DNA of 64,000 nucleotides from Diplocloster hominis (GTDB lineage: Bacteria > Bacillota > Clostridia > Lachnospirales > Lachnospiraceae). The translations under genes and the position numbers were made by a program. Positions 24,918-32,468 of this stretch are shown one piece after another; position 1 is the stretch's first letter; the number at the start of each line of letters is the position of its first letter. The notes under the pieces are model-generated. The model did not search any database. It saw nothing but the letters and a program-made list of their open reading frames with translations, and was not told where the DNA came from. The stretch covers positions 161,717-225,716 of the forward strand of contig NZ_JAWDIY010000006.1 of assembly GCF_032380655.1 (NCBI RefSeq). The letters are read 5' to 3'.

Positions 24918-26171
24918 ATGAACGCAGTAGAACTGGCTTATGAAGCTGCCAAAGAGCGCTACGCGCAAATTGGTGTGGATACACAAAAAGCATTGGAAAT
25001 TCTGGGAAAAACCCGGATATCCTTTAACGCATGGCAATTTGACGATGTAAAGGGATTCCTGAAAAAAGATACGGCTATGAGCGGAGGGATTCTGTCTACC
25101 GGAGGCTATCCCGGCGCTGCGGCCAATCCCGATCAGCTGCGGCAGGATGCGGATATGGCGTTTTCTCTGCTGCCAGGAAAACATAAATTAAGCCTGCAGG
25201 CGACCCAGGTGGATACGACGGAACAGATCGACCTGGATGAGATTGAACCTAAGCATTATGAGGCTTATGTAGACTGGGCGAAGGAGCGGGGAATCGGTCT
25301 GGATTTTAATCCAAGCTGTTATTCCCATCCCAATTCGGAAAATGGATTTACCCTGTCCAGCCGGGACCCGGACATCCGTTCCTTCTGGATCGAGCATTGT
25401 AAGCGTTCCAGCCGCGTCGGCGCTTATTTCGGAAAAGAATTGGGGGTCCAGGCAGTTACGAATCACTGGATCTGCGATGGATACAAAGATTATCCGGTAG
25501 ATCAGGAGGCCCCGAGACGCAGACTGATGGAAAGCCTGGATCAGGTATTCGCCTCCCCGGTGGACCAGAAATTAAATCTGGATACCCTGGAAAGTAAGCT
25601 CTTTGGGATCGGGGTGGAAGCCTATACGGTAGGCTCCCATGAATTTTATATGATGTACGCGGCAAAGCGGAACAGAAGCCTGTGCCTGGATGCAGGACAT
25701 TTTCATCCGACCGAGGACGTGGCCAACAAGATCAGTTCCGTCATGCTGTTCTCACAGGAAATGGCATTGCATGTGACCCGGCCCATGCGTTGGGACAGCG
25801 ACCATGTAGTATCCTTTGATGATGCGACCCAGGCGATGCTGACGCAGGTAGTACGCGGGGGATGGCTGGAGCGCGTACACATCGGAACAGATTATTTTGA
25901 CGGCAGTATTAACAGGATTTCTGCCTGTGTGATCGGTATGCGAAACAGTATGAAAGCATTGCTGAAGGCACTGCTGGAACCGGCGGCGTTTCTGCAGGGA
26001 CTGGAAGAACAGGGGGATTATACGGGACGGCTGTCCTGGCTGGAAGAACTGAAAACCTATCCCTATGCGGCTGTTTGGGACTATTACTGTTATGTGAACA
26101 ATGTGCCCACCGGTATGGAGTGGATGAAAGAAATACAAAGATATGAAAAAGAAGTGCTGTCTGCAAGATAA
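24918..26171 (+). CDS. rhaA: L-rhamnose isomerase
   Basis: 417 residues, close to the usual 418-420. Landmarks are RISFNAWQFDDVKGF near residue 30, FNPSCYSHP, NHWICDGYKD, SLCLDAGHFHPTEDV (metal-binding) and MRWDSDHVVSFDD. Converts L-rhamnose to L-rhamnulose; relatives also interconvert D-allose and D-allulose, which matters here because allose-type genes are nearby. GGAGG lies 6 bases before the ATG, inside the leader element. A hairpin terminator follows. Confidence 0.93.
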   Translation: MNAVELAYEAAKERYAQIGVDTQKALEILGKTRISFNAWQFDDVKGFLKKDTAMSGGILSTGGYPGAAANPDQLRQDADMAFSLLPGKHKLSLQATQVDTTEQIDLDEIEPKHYEAYVDWAKERGIGLDFNPSCYSHPNSENGFTLSSRDPDIRSFWIEHCKRSSRVGAYFGKELGVQAVTNHWICDGYKDYPVDQEAPRRRLMESLDQVFASPVDQKLNLDTLESKLFGIGVEAYTVGSHEFYMMYAAKRNRSLCLDAGHFHPTEDVANKISSVMLFSQEMALHVTRPMRWDSDHVVSFDDATQAMLTQVVRGGWLERVHIGTDYFDGSINRISACVIGMRNSMKALLKALLEPAAFLQGLEEQGDYTGRLSWLEELKTYPYAAVWDYYCYVNNVPTGMEWMKEIQRYEKEVLSAR

Positions 26172-26269
26172 CAATAATATGGAATCTTATATCTGTCAGT
26201 TATTCGGGGACAGTGGATGATAGAACACTGGAATATTATGCTGTCTATCTGCATCTGAACAAAGGACAT

Positions 26270-26317
26270 GGGCCATCGTACCAGCTAAAATGTGTAACTG
26301 GTATGATGGCCCTTATT
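26270..26317 (+). terminator. Hairpin terminator after rhaA
   Basis: GGGCCATCGTACCAG pairs with CTGGTATGATGGCCC (one G-T type mismatch) and is followed by TTATT. Ends the sugar operon about 100 bases past the rhaA stop. Confidence 0.65.
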
Positions 26318-26346
26318 GAGATGCAGTTTAGGTTTAGAAAAGGTTC

Positions 26347-26673
26347 TTATTCGGATTTCATTAAAATATCGGCAAGTTCGGTATCGGTAGCTTCCGGATA
26401 CTCTTTCATGATACCTATTACCTTTTGAACATAATCTTCTTCACATTCCAGAAAATCTTTAATTGTGTCGGGAGAGTACCCCTTTGATATTTTCTTGCGT
26501 ATTAAACCGATTCGCGCTACCTGGATACCTTTTTGCAATCCAATGGCAATGCCGTCTTTAATAAACATCTGTGCCAATACCGTCATAGATATCATCTCCT
26601 TTATCGATTCCATTTCCTGATTATTCAGGAATTTATTATAGAGGTAATAACATGCACAGACAATCATTTTCAC
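26347..26673 (-). pseudogene. C-terminal remnant of PD-(D/E)XK nuclease family transposase (Rpn/PDDEXK_2)
   Basis: About 108 codons with the C-terminal features of Rpn-type proteins: IGLQKGIQVARIGLIRKKIS followed by a short helical region (YSPDTIKDFLECEEDYV). The nuclease domain that should precede it is missing, and the frame opens without a ribosome binding site. A decayed mobile or phase-variable gene. Confidence 0.55.
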
Positions 26674-26919
26674 TTATTATTTATAATTTGTATTTGGTGC
26701 ATTATATCAATGGAATATATTTGCTTAGAAATAAAGCTTGATTTTATATCACTATCAGAGATATAGATTAGGGACCGGCCAAGATAGCCGGTACCAGCGG
26801 ATGCATACCAATCGATACACGGCCTTTTTCGTTAATTGTCTGTGAATATATGCTAACATATCTGGAGCGATACCGCAAGAAAAGCTCTTCTTTTAAGGAT
26901 GCTATTAAGTATCGATCGA

Positions 26920-26963
26920 TTTTGATCAATTTTAGAATCGTGTTTTGATCAATTTTAGAATCG
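26920..26963. repeat. Two exact 21-bp direct repeats, period 23
   Basis: TTTTGATCAATTTTAGAATCG at 26920-26940, repeated at 26943-26963 (one base beyond twenty if written whole, both copies identical). Each holds TTGATCAA, a palindrome. The gap 26674-27054 contains no supported gene; these repeats are its main content and lie 92 bases before the aldo/keto reductase. Confidence 0.75.
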
Positions 26964-27054
26964 ATAATCGACAAGTCAGGCTGTAAGGAGTAAAATAATT
27001 TATATCTGTTCGTTAAGATGGGGACAGCTTACATTAGGAAAGGGGATCACAAAC

Positions 27055-27882
27055 ATGATAGACCATACAGTGACACTGAATAACGGAGTGAAAATGCCGG
27101 TGCTGGGATTGGGAGTATATCTGGCGACGGATGCAAATGAGATGCAGAACGCGGTCAACTATGCCATGGAGGCCGGATACAGGAGCTTTGATACCGCCCA
27201 GATGTATCATAATGAGGAGCTGCTGGGGGAGGCGCTTGAACTTAGCGGTGTACCCAGAAAGGAATATTTTTTGACCAGCAAGGTGGATACCTGCAATATG
27301 GGGTATGAAAATACCAGACGCACCTTCCAGGAAAGCTTAAAAAAGCTCAGAACCGATTATTTTGACCTGTTCCTGATTCATTGGCCAGGGCAGCGTAAAG
27401 AGAGGCTGATCGAGTCCTGGCGGGCGCTTGAGGAATTTTACAAAGAAGGAAAGGCCAGAGCGATCGGCGTGTGTAACTGCCTGCCCCGGCATCTGAACTG
27501 GATTATGGAGGAATGCGAAGTGGTTCCGGCGCTGAATCAGATCGAGCGGCATCCGCTGTGGAACCCCACGGAACTGTTTGCGTGGTGTAAGGAGAGGGGA
27601 ATTCAGCCGGAGGCCTGGGCTCCCTTGATCAGGGGAAGCTTTGATATACCGGCGATTCAGGAGCTGGCTGCGAAATACAAAAAGACAGGGGCTCAAATCA
27701 TCCTGCGCTGGGACGTACAGAGCGGTTATGTAGTAATTCCAAAATCCGTGCACAAGGAACGGATTGAAGAGAATGCGGATATCTTTGATTTCGAGTTGGA
27801 GCAAGACGATATGAAACTGATAGACGGCCTTCACACAGGTTTTACGACCGGATGGGATCTGGAAACCTACGATTATGAATGA
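27055..27882 (+). CDS. Aldo/keto reductase
   Basis: 275 residues, AKR barrel. The tetrad is visible as Asp in FDTAQMYHNEE, Tyr in the same stretch, Lys in LTSKVD and His in LIHWPG. NADPH-binding loop IPKSVHKERIEEN lies near residue 235. It is a DkgA-like reductase that turns aldehydes or keto sugars to alcohols. GAAAGGGG lies 11 bases before the ATG. A bidirectional-looking terminator follows, so it is a single-gene unit. Confidence 0.9.
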   Translation: MIDHTVTLNNGVKMPVLGLGVYLATDANEMQNAVNYAMEAGYRSFDTAQMYHNEELLGEALELSGVPRKEYFLTSKVDTCNMGYENTRRTFQESLKKLRTDYFDLFLIHWPGQRKERLIESWRALEEFYKEGKARAIGVCNCLPRHLNWIMEECEVVPALNQIERHPLWNPTELFAWCKERGIQPEAWAPLIRGSFDIPAIQELAAKYKKTGAQIILRWDVQSGYVVIPKSVHKERIEENADIFDFELEQDDMKLIDGLHTGFTTGWDLETYDYE

Positions 27883-27897
27883 GATAGAGTTTCGTAT

Positions 27898-27953
27898 GCG
27901 AAACACTTCTGCCTGCGGCTGGATCATCCATTTCCGGAAGTGTTTCGCTTTTG
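27898..27953 (+). terminator. Intrinsic terminator after aldo/keto reductase
   Basis: GCGAAACACTTC (27898-27909) pairs with GAAGTGTTTCGC (27937-27948), followed by TTTTG. A 27-base loop. It lies between converging genes and may serve both. Confidence 0.8.
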
Positions 27954-27972
27954 TTCTTATAGTTAGCCAGGT

Positions 27973-28596
27973 TCAGTCTTTAGACAGGATCAGAAGTGCT
28001 GTACCGGTGGCAAAGGTAATCTCCGCCTCCTCAGAGACAAATGCATTGCTGACACCCAGCGGAAAATCGTTTGTCAACGTGGCATTCTGGAGTGGATATT
28101 TTAAACCGGTATAATAAATTCCGGTGCAGGCCTCATTGAGGGCGAACAAAGAAAGCTTATACCCCTTTTTTTCTTTCAGATGGTAGGTTCCGGGAGAAAG
28201 TACGCGGGCCGTATTCTGAGCATCGGCCATCTCCAGCAGGATGCCACGGTTATGCGCATAGAGCAAAGTCTGAATGTTGGCGATAGTGTGGTCCAAACGC
28301 CCACCGATCCCACCGATCATAAGAAAATCCCGGTACCCCAGTTCTATCCCGTATTTCAGGCACAGCAGTGTATCGGTGTCATCCTTTTCTACAGGAACAC
28401 GAATAATATCCGGGCAGGTTACCTGAGAACGGTCCATGGAATCGAAATCGCCCAATACAGCATCGGGCGTAATATCCTCCTGACGGGCCAGCAGATAGCC
28501 GGCATCTGCGCAGATAATAAAATCCTCCGGCATAGGGAGGTAAGAATCTTTTATTTTACCGGTATGATACGCTGTGATGATAATACAGCGGGCCAT
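27973..28596 (-). CDS. thiN: Thiamine pyrophosphokinase
   Basis: 207 residues, TPK family. Catalytic-domain motifs are CADAGYLLAR, PDAVLGDFDSM, KDDTDTLLCLKYG, GGIGGRLDHTIAN and the C-terminal beta domain with GVSNAF. It transfers pyrophosphate from ATP to thiamine. Start 28596 (MARCIII) is chosen over a longer frame since the family begins at this strand; AAAGG lies upstream. Usually near rsgA/rpe in Firmicutes; here it stands alone. Confidence 0.92.
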   Translation of the reverse strand: MARCIIITAYHTGKIKDSYLPMPEDFIICADAGYLLARQEDITPDAVLGDFDSMDRSQVTCPDIIRVPVEKDDTDTLLCLKYGIELGYRDFLMIGGIGGRLDHTIANIQTLLYAHNRGILLEMADAQNTARVLSPGTYHLKEKKGYKLSLFALNEACTGIYYTGLKYPLQNATLTNDFPLGVSNAFVSEEAEITFATGTALLILSKD

Positions 28597-28659
28597 AAGA
28601 ATCACAACCTTTATAATAGATTTGTACAATTAGTTTATAGCTTGATTATAAATATGGGT

Positions 28660-28935
28660 CTTAGCGGCTGTTTTATAGCCGCTTACGTGCGATGCATGAA
28701 AAATAGCCATCGAGATTTTTTAACGAGTGCTACTGTTTTTTATAGCTATGAGCACTTAGCGTCTGTTTTATGGGCGCTTACGTGCGATGCATGAAAAATA
28801 GTCAGCGAGATTTTTAACGAGTGCTACTGTTTTTTATAGCTATGAGCACTTAGCGTCTGTTTTATAGGCGCTTACGTGCGATGCATGAAAAATAGTCAGC
28901 GAGATTTTTAACGAGCGCTACTATTTTTTATTATA
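28660..28935. repeat. Three tandem copies of a 94-95 bp unit
   Basis: Units begin at 28660, 28755 and 28849, the third being partial. Each holds a GCGxCTGTTTTATxxGCGC-type hairpin, CGTGCGATGCATGAAAAATAG, and GAGTGCTAC...GAGCACTT, another inverted repeat. No open frame. It lies upstream of the thiN start, and the rest of 28936-29273 is purine-rich, AT-rich leader sequence for the ATPase gene. Confidence 0.85.
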
Positions 28936-29273
28936 GTAACACAGTTTGCGTCTTACGAGAAGCGCAAGTTTATATTTGTGTAGGCGTGTAGGTGTTTCTA
29001 TGTGCAGGCTTATATGTAACTGCAGTGACAAATATTCGTGAGGAGAGTAAAACTAAGCGGATAACCATATAGAAATCGAAACAATACGGATAGTAAAATA
29101 TCTGTTTAATATAGGAAAGAACATAGAGAGAGTACATAGAGAGTACATAGATAGTAAATGTAAAGAGAAAACGTAAAGTCAAATCATAAAGAGAGTTCAT
29201 AAAGAACGAACATAAAAAAGAGAAATTATAAAAGAACCAACAAAAAGGGCCGTTTTCAAAGGAGTAATAGAAG

Positions 29274-30083
29274 ATGATTTATTTGAGAAGTTTTCGTCTG
29301 TCTTGTAAAACAGTGAGGGATCCCTACATATATCCGTATCACGTATTCGCAGGCAAGGCAAAGGACTGGATATTATTTGACAAAATCACAATCCTATACG
29401 GAGATAATGCTTCCGGAAAATCCACCATGCTGAATATTCTGGCGAACCAGCTGCAGATAGAAGGAAAGGAAAAAGCGACCCATAATCCCTGGGACCCCTA
29501 TTTTGACCAATTTACAAAGGAATGCGGCTATGGGCTTGGGGAGGATGAATATGGCAGAACCATTACCAAGATTCCTCCCGGCAGCCGCTATATCAAAAGC
29601 GAAGATATCATGTATGAGATTAAGAAAATTCAGCAGGAGACCGTGCTTCAGGAAGGATATCTCTATGAACACGCCAAAAGAGGGTGGAGTAAAGAGCAGC
29701 GGGACGAGTATAAAAATTCCTGGAAAATGAAACGAGATATGGAAAATATGATCTATTCCCAGGAAAAATATTCAAATGGAGAAACCGCGTTACAAATCTT
29801 TGATGATTATCTGAATATGGACGCGCTGTATCTGCTGGATGAACCAGAGGTCTCCCTGTCTCCGAGAAACCAGGTGCGGCTGGCACAGCAGCTAAACGAG
29901 GCATCCCGGTTTTTAGGCTGTCAGTTCGTCATTGCAACCCATTCCCCATTCATGCTGGGAACACTGGACGCGAAAATATATAATTTGGATTCCCCGGACC
30001 TGGACACCTGCCAGTGGTACGAACTGGAAAACGTCCGGTATTTCTATGATTTTTTCAAACAACATGAACGGGAATTCCTCTGA
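29274..30083 (+). CDS. AAA-family ATPase (ABC-type head domain)
   Basis: 269 residues. Walker A GDNASGKSTML near residue 43, an ABC-like signature YSNGETAL, Walker B LYLLDEPEVSLS and the switch His in IATHSP. No membrane segments. Resembles stand-alone AAA_21/AAA_23 ATPases related to OLD/RecF-like heads, whose roles range from ABC-like regulation to phage defence. No nuclease domain or partner gene is adjacent. GGAG lies 9 bases before the ATG. Confidence 0.8.
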   Translation: MIYLRSFRLSCKTVRDPYIYPYHVFAGKAKDWILFDKITILYGDNASGKSTMLNILANQLQIEGKEKATHNPWDPYFDQFTKECGYGLGEDEYGRTITKIPPGSRYIKSEDIMYEIKKIQQETVLQEGYLYEHAKRGWSKEQRDEYKNSWKMKRDMENMIYSQEKYSNGETALQIFDDYLNMDALYLLDEPEVSLSPRNQVRLAQQLNEASRFLGCQFVIATHSPFMLGTLDAKIYNLDSPDLDTCQWYELENVRYFYDFFKQHEREFL

Positions 30084-30103
30084 ATTTGGAGTCCGCTCGG
30101 CAG

Positions 30104-30190
30104 TCAGCAAAACTGGTTAGCAAAAGATCTAAGCAAAAGGTCCGGCAAAGGTTCGGCAAAAGGAAGGTTTGGCAAAAGGTTTGGCAAAAA
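30104..30190. repeat. Degenerate GGCAAAAGGTT repeats
   Basis: Five or six irregular copies of (T)CGGCAAAAGG / TTTGGCAAAAGG upstream of the alcohol dehydrogenase promoter. Slippage-type sequence with no recognised role. Confidence 0.55.
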
Positions 30191-30194
30191 AAGC

Positions 30195-30225
30195 TTGACT
30201 TTCAGTTAACTTTAACGGTTATGAT
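30195..30225 (+). promoter_or_regulatory. MerR-type promoter with 19-bp spacer
   Basis: TTGACT at 30195-30200 and TATGAT at 30220-30225 are separated by 19 bases, and the spacer is centred on the palindrome AGTTAACT. Long spacers with a central dyad are the hallmark of promoters activated by MerR-family proteins of the NmlR/AdhR type (established for that family). No MerR gene is in the window. Confidence 0.65.
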
Positions 30226-30263
30226 AATGTTAATATAATATTTAAGAAGAGGAGAAGGTATAT

Positions 30264-31436
30264 ATGAATAATTTTACGTTTTACAGCCCGACGAAATTTG
30301 TGTTTGGTCAGGGAGAAGAAAAAAATGCAGGAAGTTATGTGAAGCAATTTGGCGGCAGCAGAGTTCTGATCCATTACGGCGGCGGTTCGGCGGTCCGTTC
30401 CGGCCTGCTGGACCGGGTCAAAGCATCCCTGGACAAGGAAGCCATCTCTTATGTCGAGCTGGGAGGTGTAAAGCCTAATCCCAGAAGCGGGCTGGTGTAT
30501 GAAGGGATCGAGCTCTGCAAAAAGGAAAAGGTCGATTTCATACTGGCCGTAGGAGGCGGAAGCGTGATAGATTCCGCGAAGGCCATCGGGATTGGAACCC
30601 TCTATGATGGAGATTTCTGGGATTTTTACAGTGATAAGGCAGTCGTGGAGAGAACGCTTCCCATCGGTACCGTGCTGACCATTGCGGCAGCAGGAAGCGA
30701 AGGGTCTGACGGAAGCGTGATTACTCTGGAGGACGGTATGTTCAAGAGAGCCTGCGGCAGTGATCTGATCCGTCCGAAGTTCTCGATCCTGAATCCCGAG
30801 CTGACCGAGACGCTTCCTGCTTATCAGACGGCCTGCGGAGCAGTTGACATTATGGCGCATGTATTCGAACGCTATTTTACCAACACAAAGGATGTGGAGA
30901 TCACGGACCGGCTGTGTGAGGCTGTTCTGCTGACCATGATCACGGAAGTGCCTAAGGTGATGGCGGATCCAAAGGACTACCAGGCCCGTGCGAATATTAT
31001 GTGGGCCGGTATGATCGCCCACAATGATATCTGCGGCGCCGGCCGGGAACAGGACTGGGCCAGCCACAGTCTGGAGCATGAGCTGTCCGCGTTGTACGAC
31101 TGCGCGCACGGAGCGGGACTGGCGGTGATCTGCCCGGCATGGCAGGAATATGTCATGGAACATAATGTAGCCAGGTTCGCACAGATCGCGGTGAGAGTCT
31201 GGGGCTGCCAGATGGATTTCGCGCATCCGGAGATTACGGCAAAAGCGGGCATCGATTCCTTAAGGGCGTTCTGGAAATCCATCGGCATGCCTGGGAACTT
31301 TGCGGATCTGGATGCCAGAGAAGAGGACATTCAGAAGCTTCTGGATACCCTTCAAATTGACGGAACCACTTTGGGGAATTTTGTAAAACTGAATAGGGAT
31401 GACTGTGAAGCGATATACCGGATCGCCAGCCGATAG
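30264..31436 (+). CDS. Iron-containing alcohol dehydrogenase (butanol dehydrogenase/YqhD type)
   Basis: 390 residues. Metal ligands Asp195, His199 (AVDIMAHVFE), His268 (SHSLEHEL) and His282 (CAHGAGLAV) are in place. The nucleotide loop GGGSVIDSAKAIG spans 97-109. It reduces aldehydes with NAD(P)H. The MerR-type promoter upstream suggests induction by aldehydes or electrophiles. GAGGAG is 9 bases before the ATG. It is followed by yaaA, 55 bases on. Confidence 0.93.
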   Translation: MNNFTFYSPTKFVFGQGEEKNAGSYVKQFGGSRVLIHYGGGSAVRSGLLDRVKASLDKEAISYVELGGVKPNPRSGLVYEGIELCKKEKVDFILAVGGGSVIDSAKAIGIGTLYDGDFWDFYSDKAVVERTLPIGTVLTIAAAGSEGSDGSVITLEDGMFKRACGSDLIRPKFSILNPELTETLPAYQTACGAVDIMAHVFERYFTNTKDVEITDRLCEAVLLTMITEVPKVMADPKDYQARANIMWAGMIAHNDICGAGREQDWASHSLEHELSALYDCAHGAGLAVICPAWQEYVMEHNVARFAQIAVRVWGCQMDFAHPEITAKAGIDSLRAFWKSIGMPGNFADLDAREEDIQKLLDTLQIDGTTLGNFVKLNRDDCEAIYRIASR

Positions 31437-31491
31437 TTCCGTAGGCTGCTGTTAGTTGGCGGCTGCTTATGGGAAGGGAGGCGATAAAGTT

Positions 31492-32244
31492 GTGAAAATT
31501 ATCATATCACCTGCGAAGAAGATGAATATCAATACCGATGATATGGAAGTAAAAACAAGCCCTATATTCCTGGACCGGGCGGATGAGCTTAGGAAATGGA
31601 TAAGGGGCATGACCTATATGGAAGCAAAAAAGCTTTGGGGATGCAATGACAAGATTGCAGCGCTTAATTTTGAGCGGTTTCAGACGATGGATCTGACGCG
31701 GGGACTTACTCCCGCCCTTCTGGCCTATGAGGGAATCCAGTATCAGTATATGGCTCCGCAGATTTTTGAATACGATCATTGGGATTATGCAGAGGAACAT
31801 CTCAGGATCTTGTCCGGATTTTATGGGATACTAAGACCGCTTGACGGGGTTGTCCCATACCGCCTGGAGATGCAGGCAAAAGGCAGTCCGTACGGCAGCC
31901 CGGACGGCCGAAACCTGTATGGATTCTGGAAGGACGACATCTACCGGGCCCTGGTTGCGGATACAGACTGTATCGTGAATCTGGCTTCCAAAGAGTATTC
32001 CAGATGTATAGAAAACTGGCTGGAGGATGGGATCACCTTCGTGACCTGTGTGTTCGGGGAGGAGAGAGACGGGAAAGTCATTCAGAAAGGGACTCAGGCC
32101 AAGATGGCCAGAGGGGAAATGGTCCGTTATATGGCGGAGAGACAGATTACGGACTGGCAGGAAGTAAAAAGCTTTGACCGGCTGGGATACCTTTACTCAG
32201 AGAGGTTTTCAAAAAAGGGACAGCTGGTGTTTCTTAAAAGATAA
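31492..32244 (+). CDS. yaaA: Peroxide stress protein YaaA family
   Basis: 250 residues, DUF328 family. KIIISPAKKMN is the family start, with LNFERFQTMD, YEGIQYQYM, YRLEMQAKGSP and VNLASKEYSR as further landmarks, ending KKGQLVFLKR. In E. coli YaaA limits iron-driven peroxide damage. GTG start at 31492 with GGGAGG 9 bases upstream. Shares a strand and probably a transcript with the alcohol dehydrogenase. Confidence 0.92.
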   Translation: MKIIISPAKKMNINTDDMEVKTSPIFLDRADELRKWIRGMTYMEAKKLWGCNDKIAALNFERFQTMDLTRGLTPALLAYEGIQYQYMAPQIFEYDHWDYAEEHLRILSGFYGILRPLDGVVPYRLEMQAKGSPYGSPDGRNLYGFWKDDIYRALVADTDCIVNLASKEYSRCIENWLEDGITFVTCVFGEERDGKVIQKGTQAKMARGEMVRYMAERQITDWQEVKSFDRLGYLYSERFSKKGQLVFLKR

Positions 32245-32262
32245 ATGGGTAGAAGCAAAGTG

Positions 32263-32300
32263 GGACATGTCCAAACGAAATGGACATGTCCCCTTCTGTT
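32263..32300 (+). terminator. GGACATGTCC pair element acting as terminator-like hairpin
   Basis: Exact copies at 32263-32272 and 32282-32291 pair with each other (stem of 11 with flanking G/C) around AAACGAAAT, followed by CCTTCTG. It lies 18 bases after the yaaA stop. Same element as 61651 and, inverted, 20364. Confidence 0.7.
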
Positions 32301-32377
32301 CTGTCCCCTTCTGTTCTTCGATTTTAAGGTGCCGGAACATCTTGAGAATATAGTTAAACAATTAGAAAATAATTTAA

Positions 32378-32406
32378 AAGTAATTTAACATACGAACTGA
32401 TATAAT
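32378..32406 (+). promoter_or_regulatory. Probable promoter of the GH35 gene
   Basis: TATAAT at 32401-32406 is a perfect -10, but no good -35 is present (AAGTAA at the right distance). This fits an activator-dependent promoter, for example by the AraC protein at 34331. Confidence 0.4.
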
Positions 32407-32468
32407 CAGGTATTAATAGCATGCTGTAATGCTGTTTTTCCAGACAAAATACGCGAAAGGACAGAATT

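Noticed and set aside
26768..26974. 68-codon minus-strand frame near the direct repeats
   Set aside because: No recognisable domain; it runs through the repeats and lacks a binding site.
28660..28935. CRISPR array
   Set aside because: Tandem units without distinct spacers and too few copies; no cas genes.
29274..30083. Phage-defence system built on the AAA ATPase
   Set aside because: No nuclease, toxin or partner gene is adjacent; a lone ATPase is not enough to claim defence.
30219..31226. 335-codon minus-strand frame opposite the alcohol dehydrogenase
   Set aside because: Shadow of a gene with all four metal ligands conserved.
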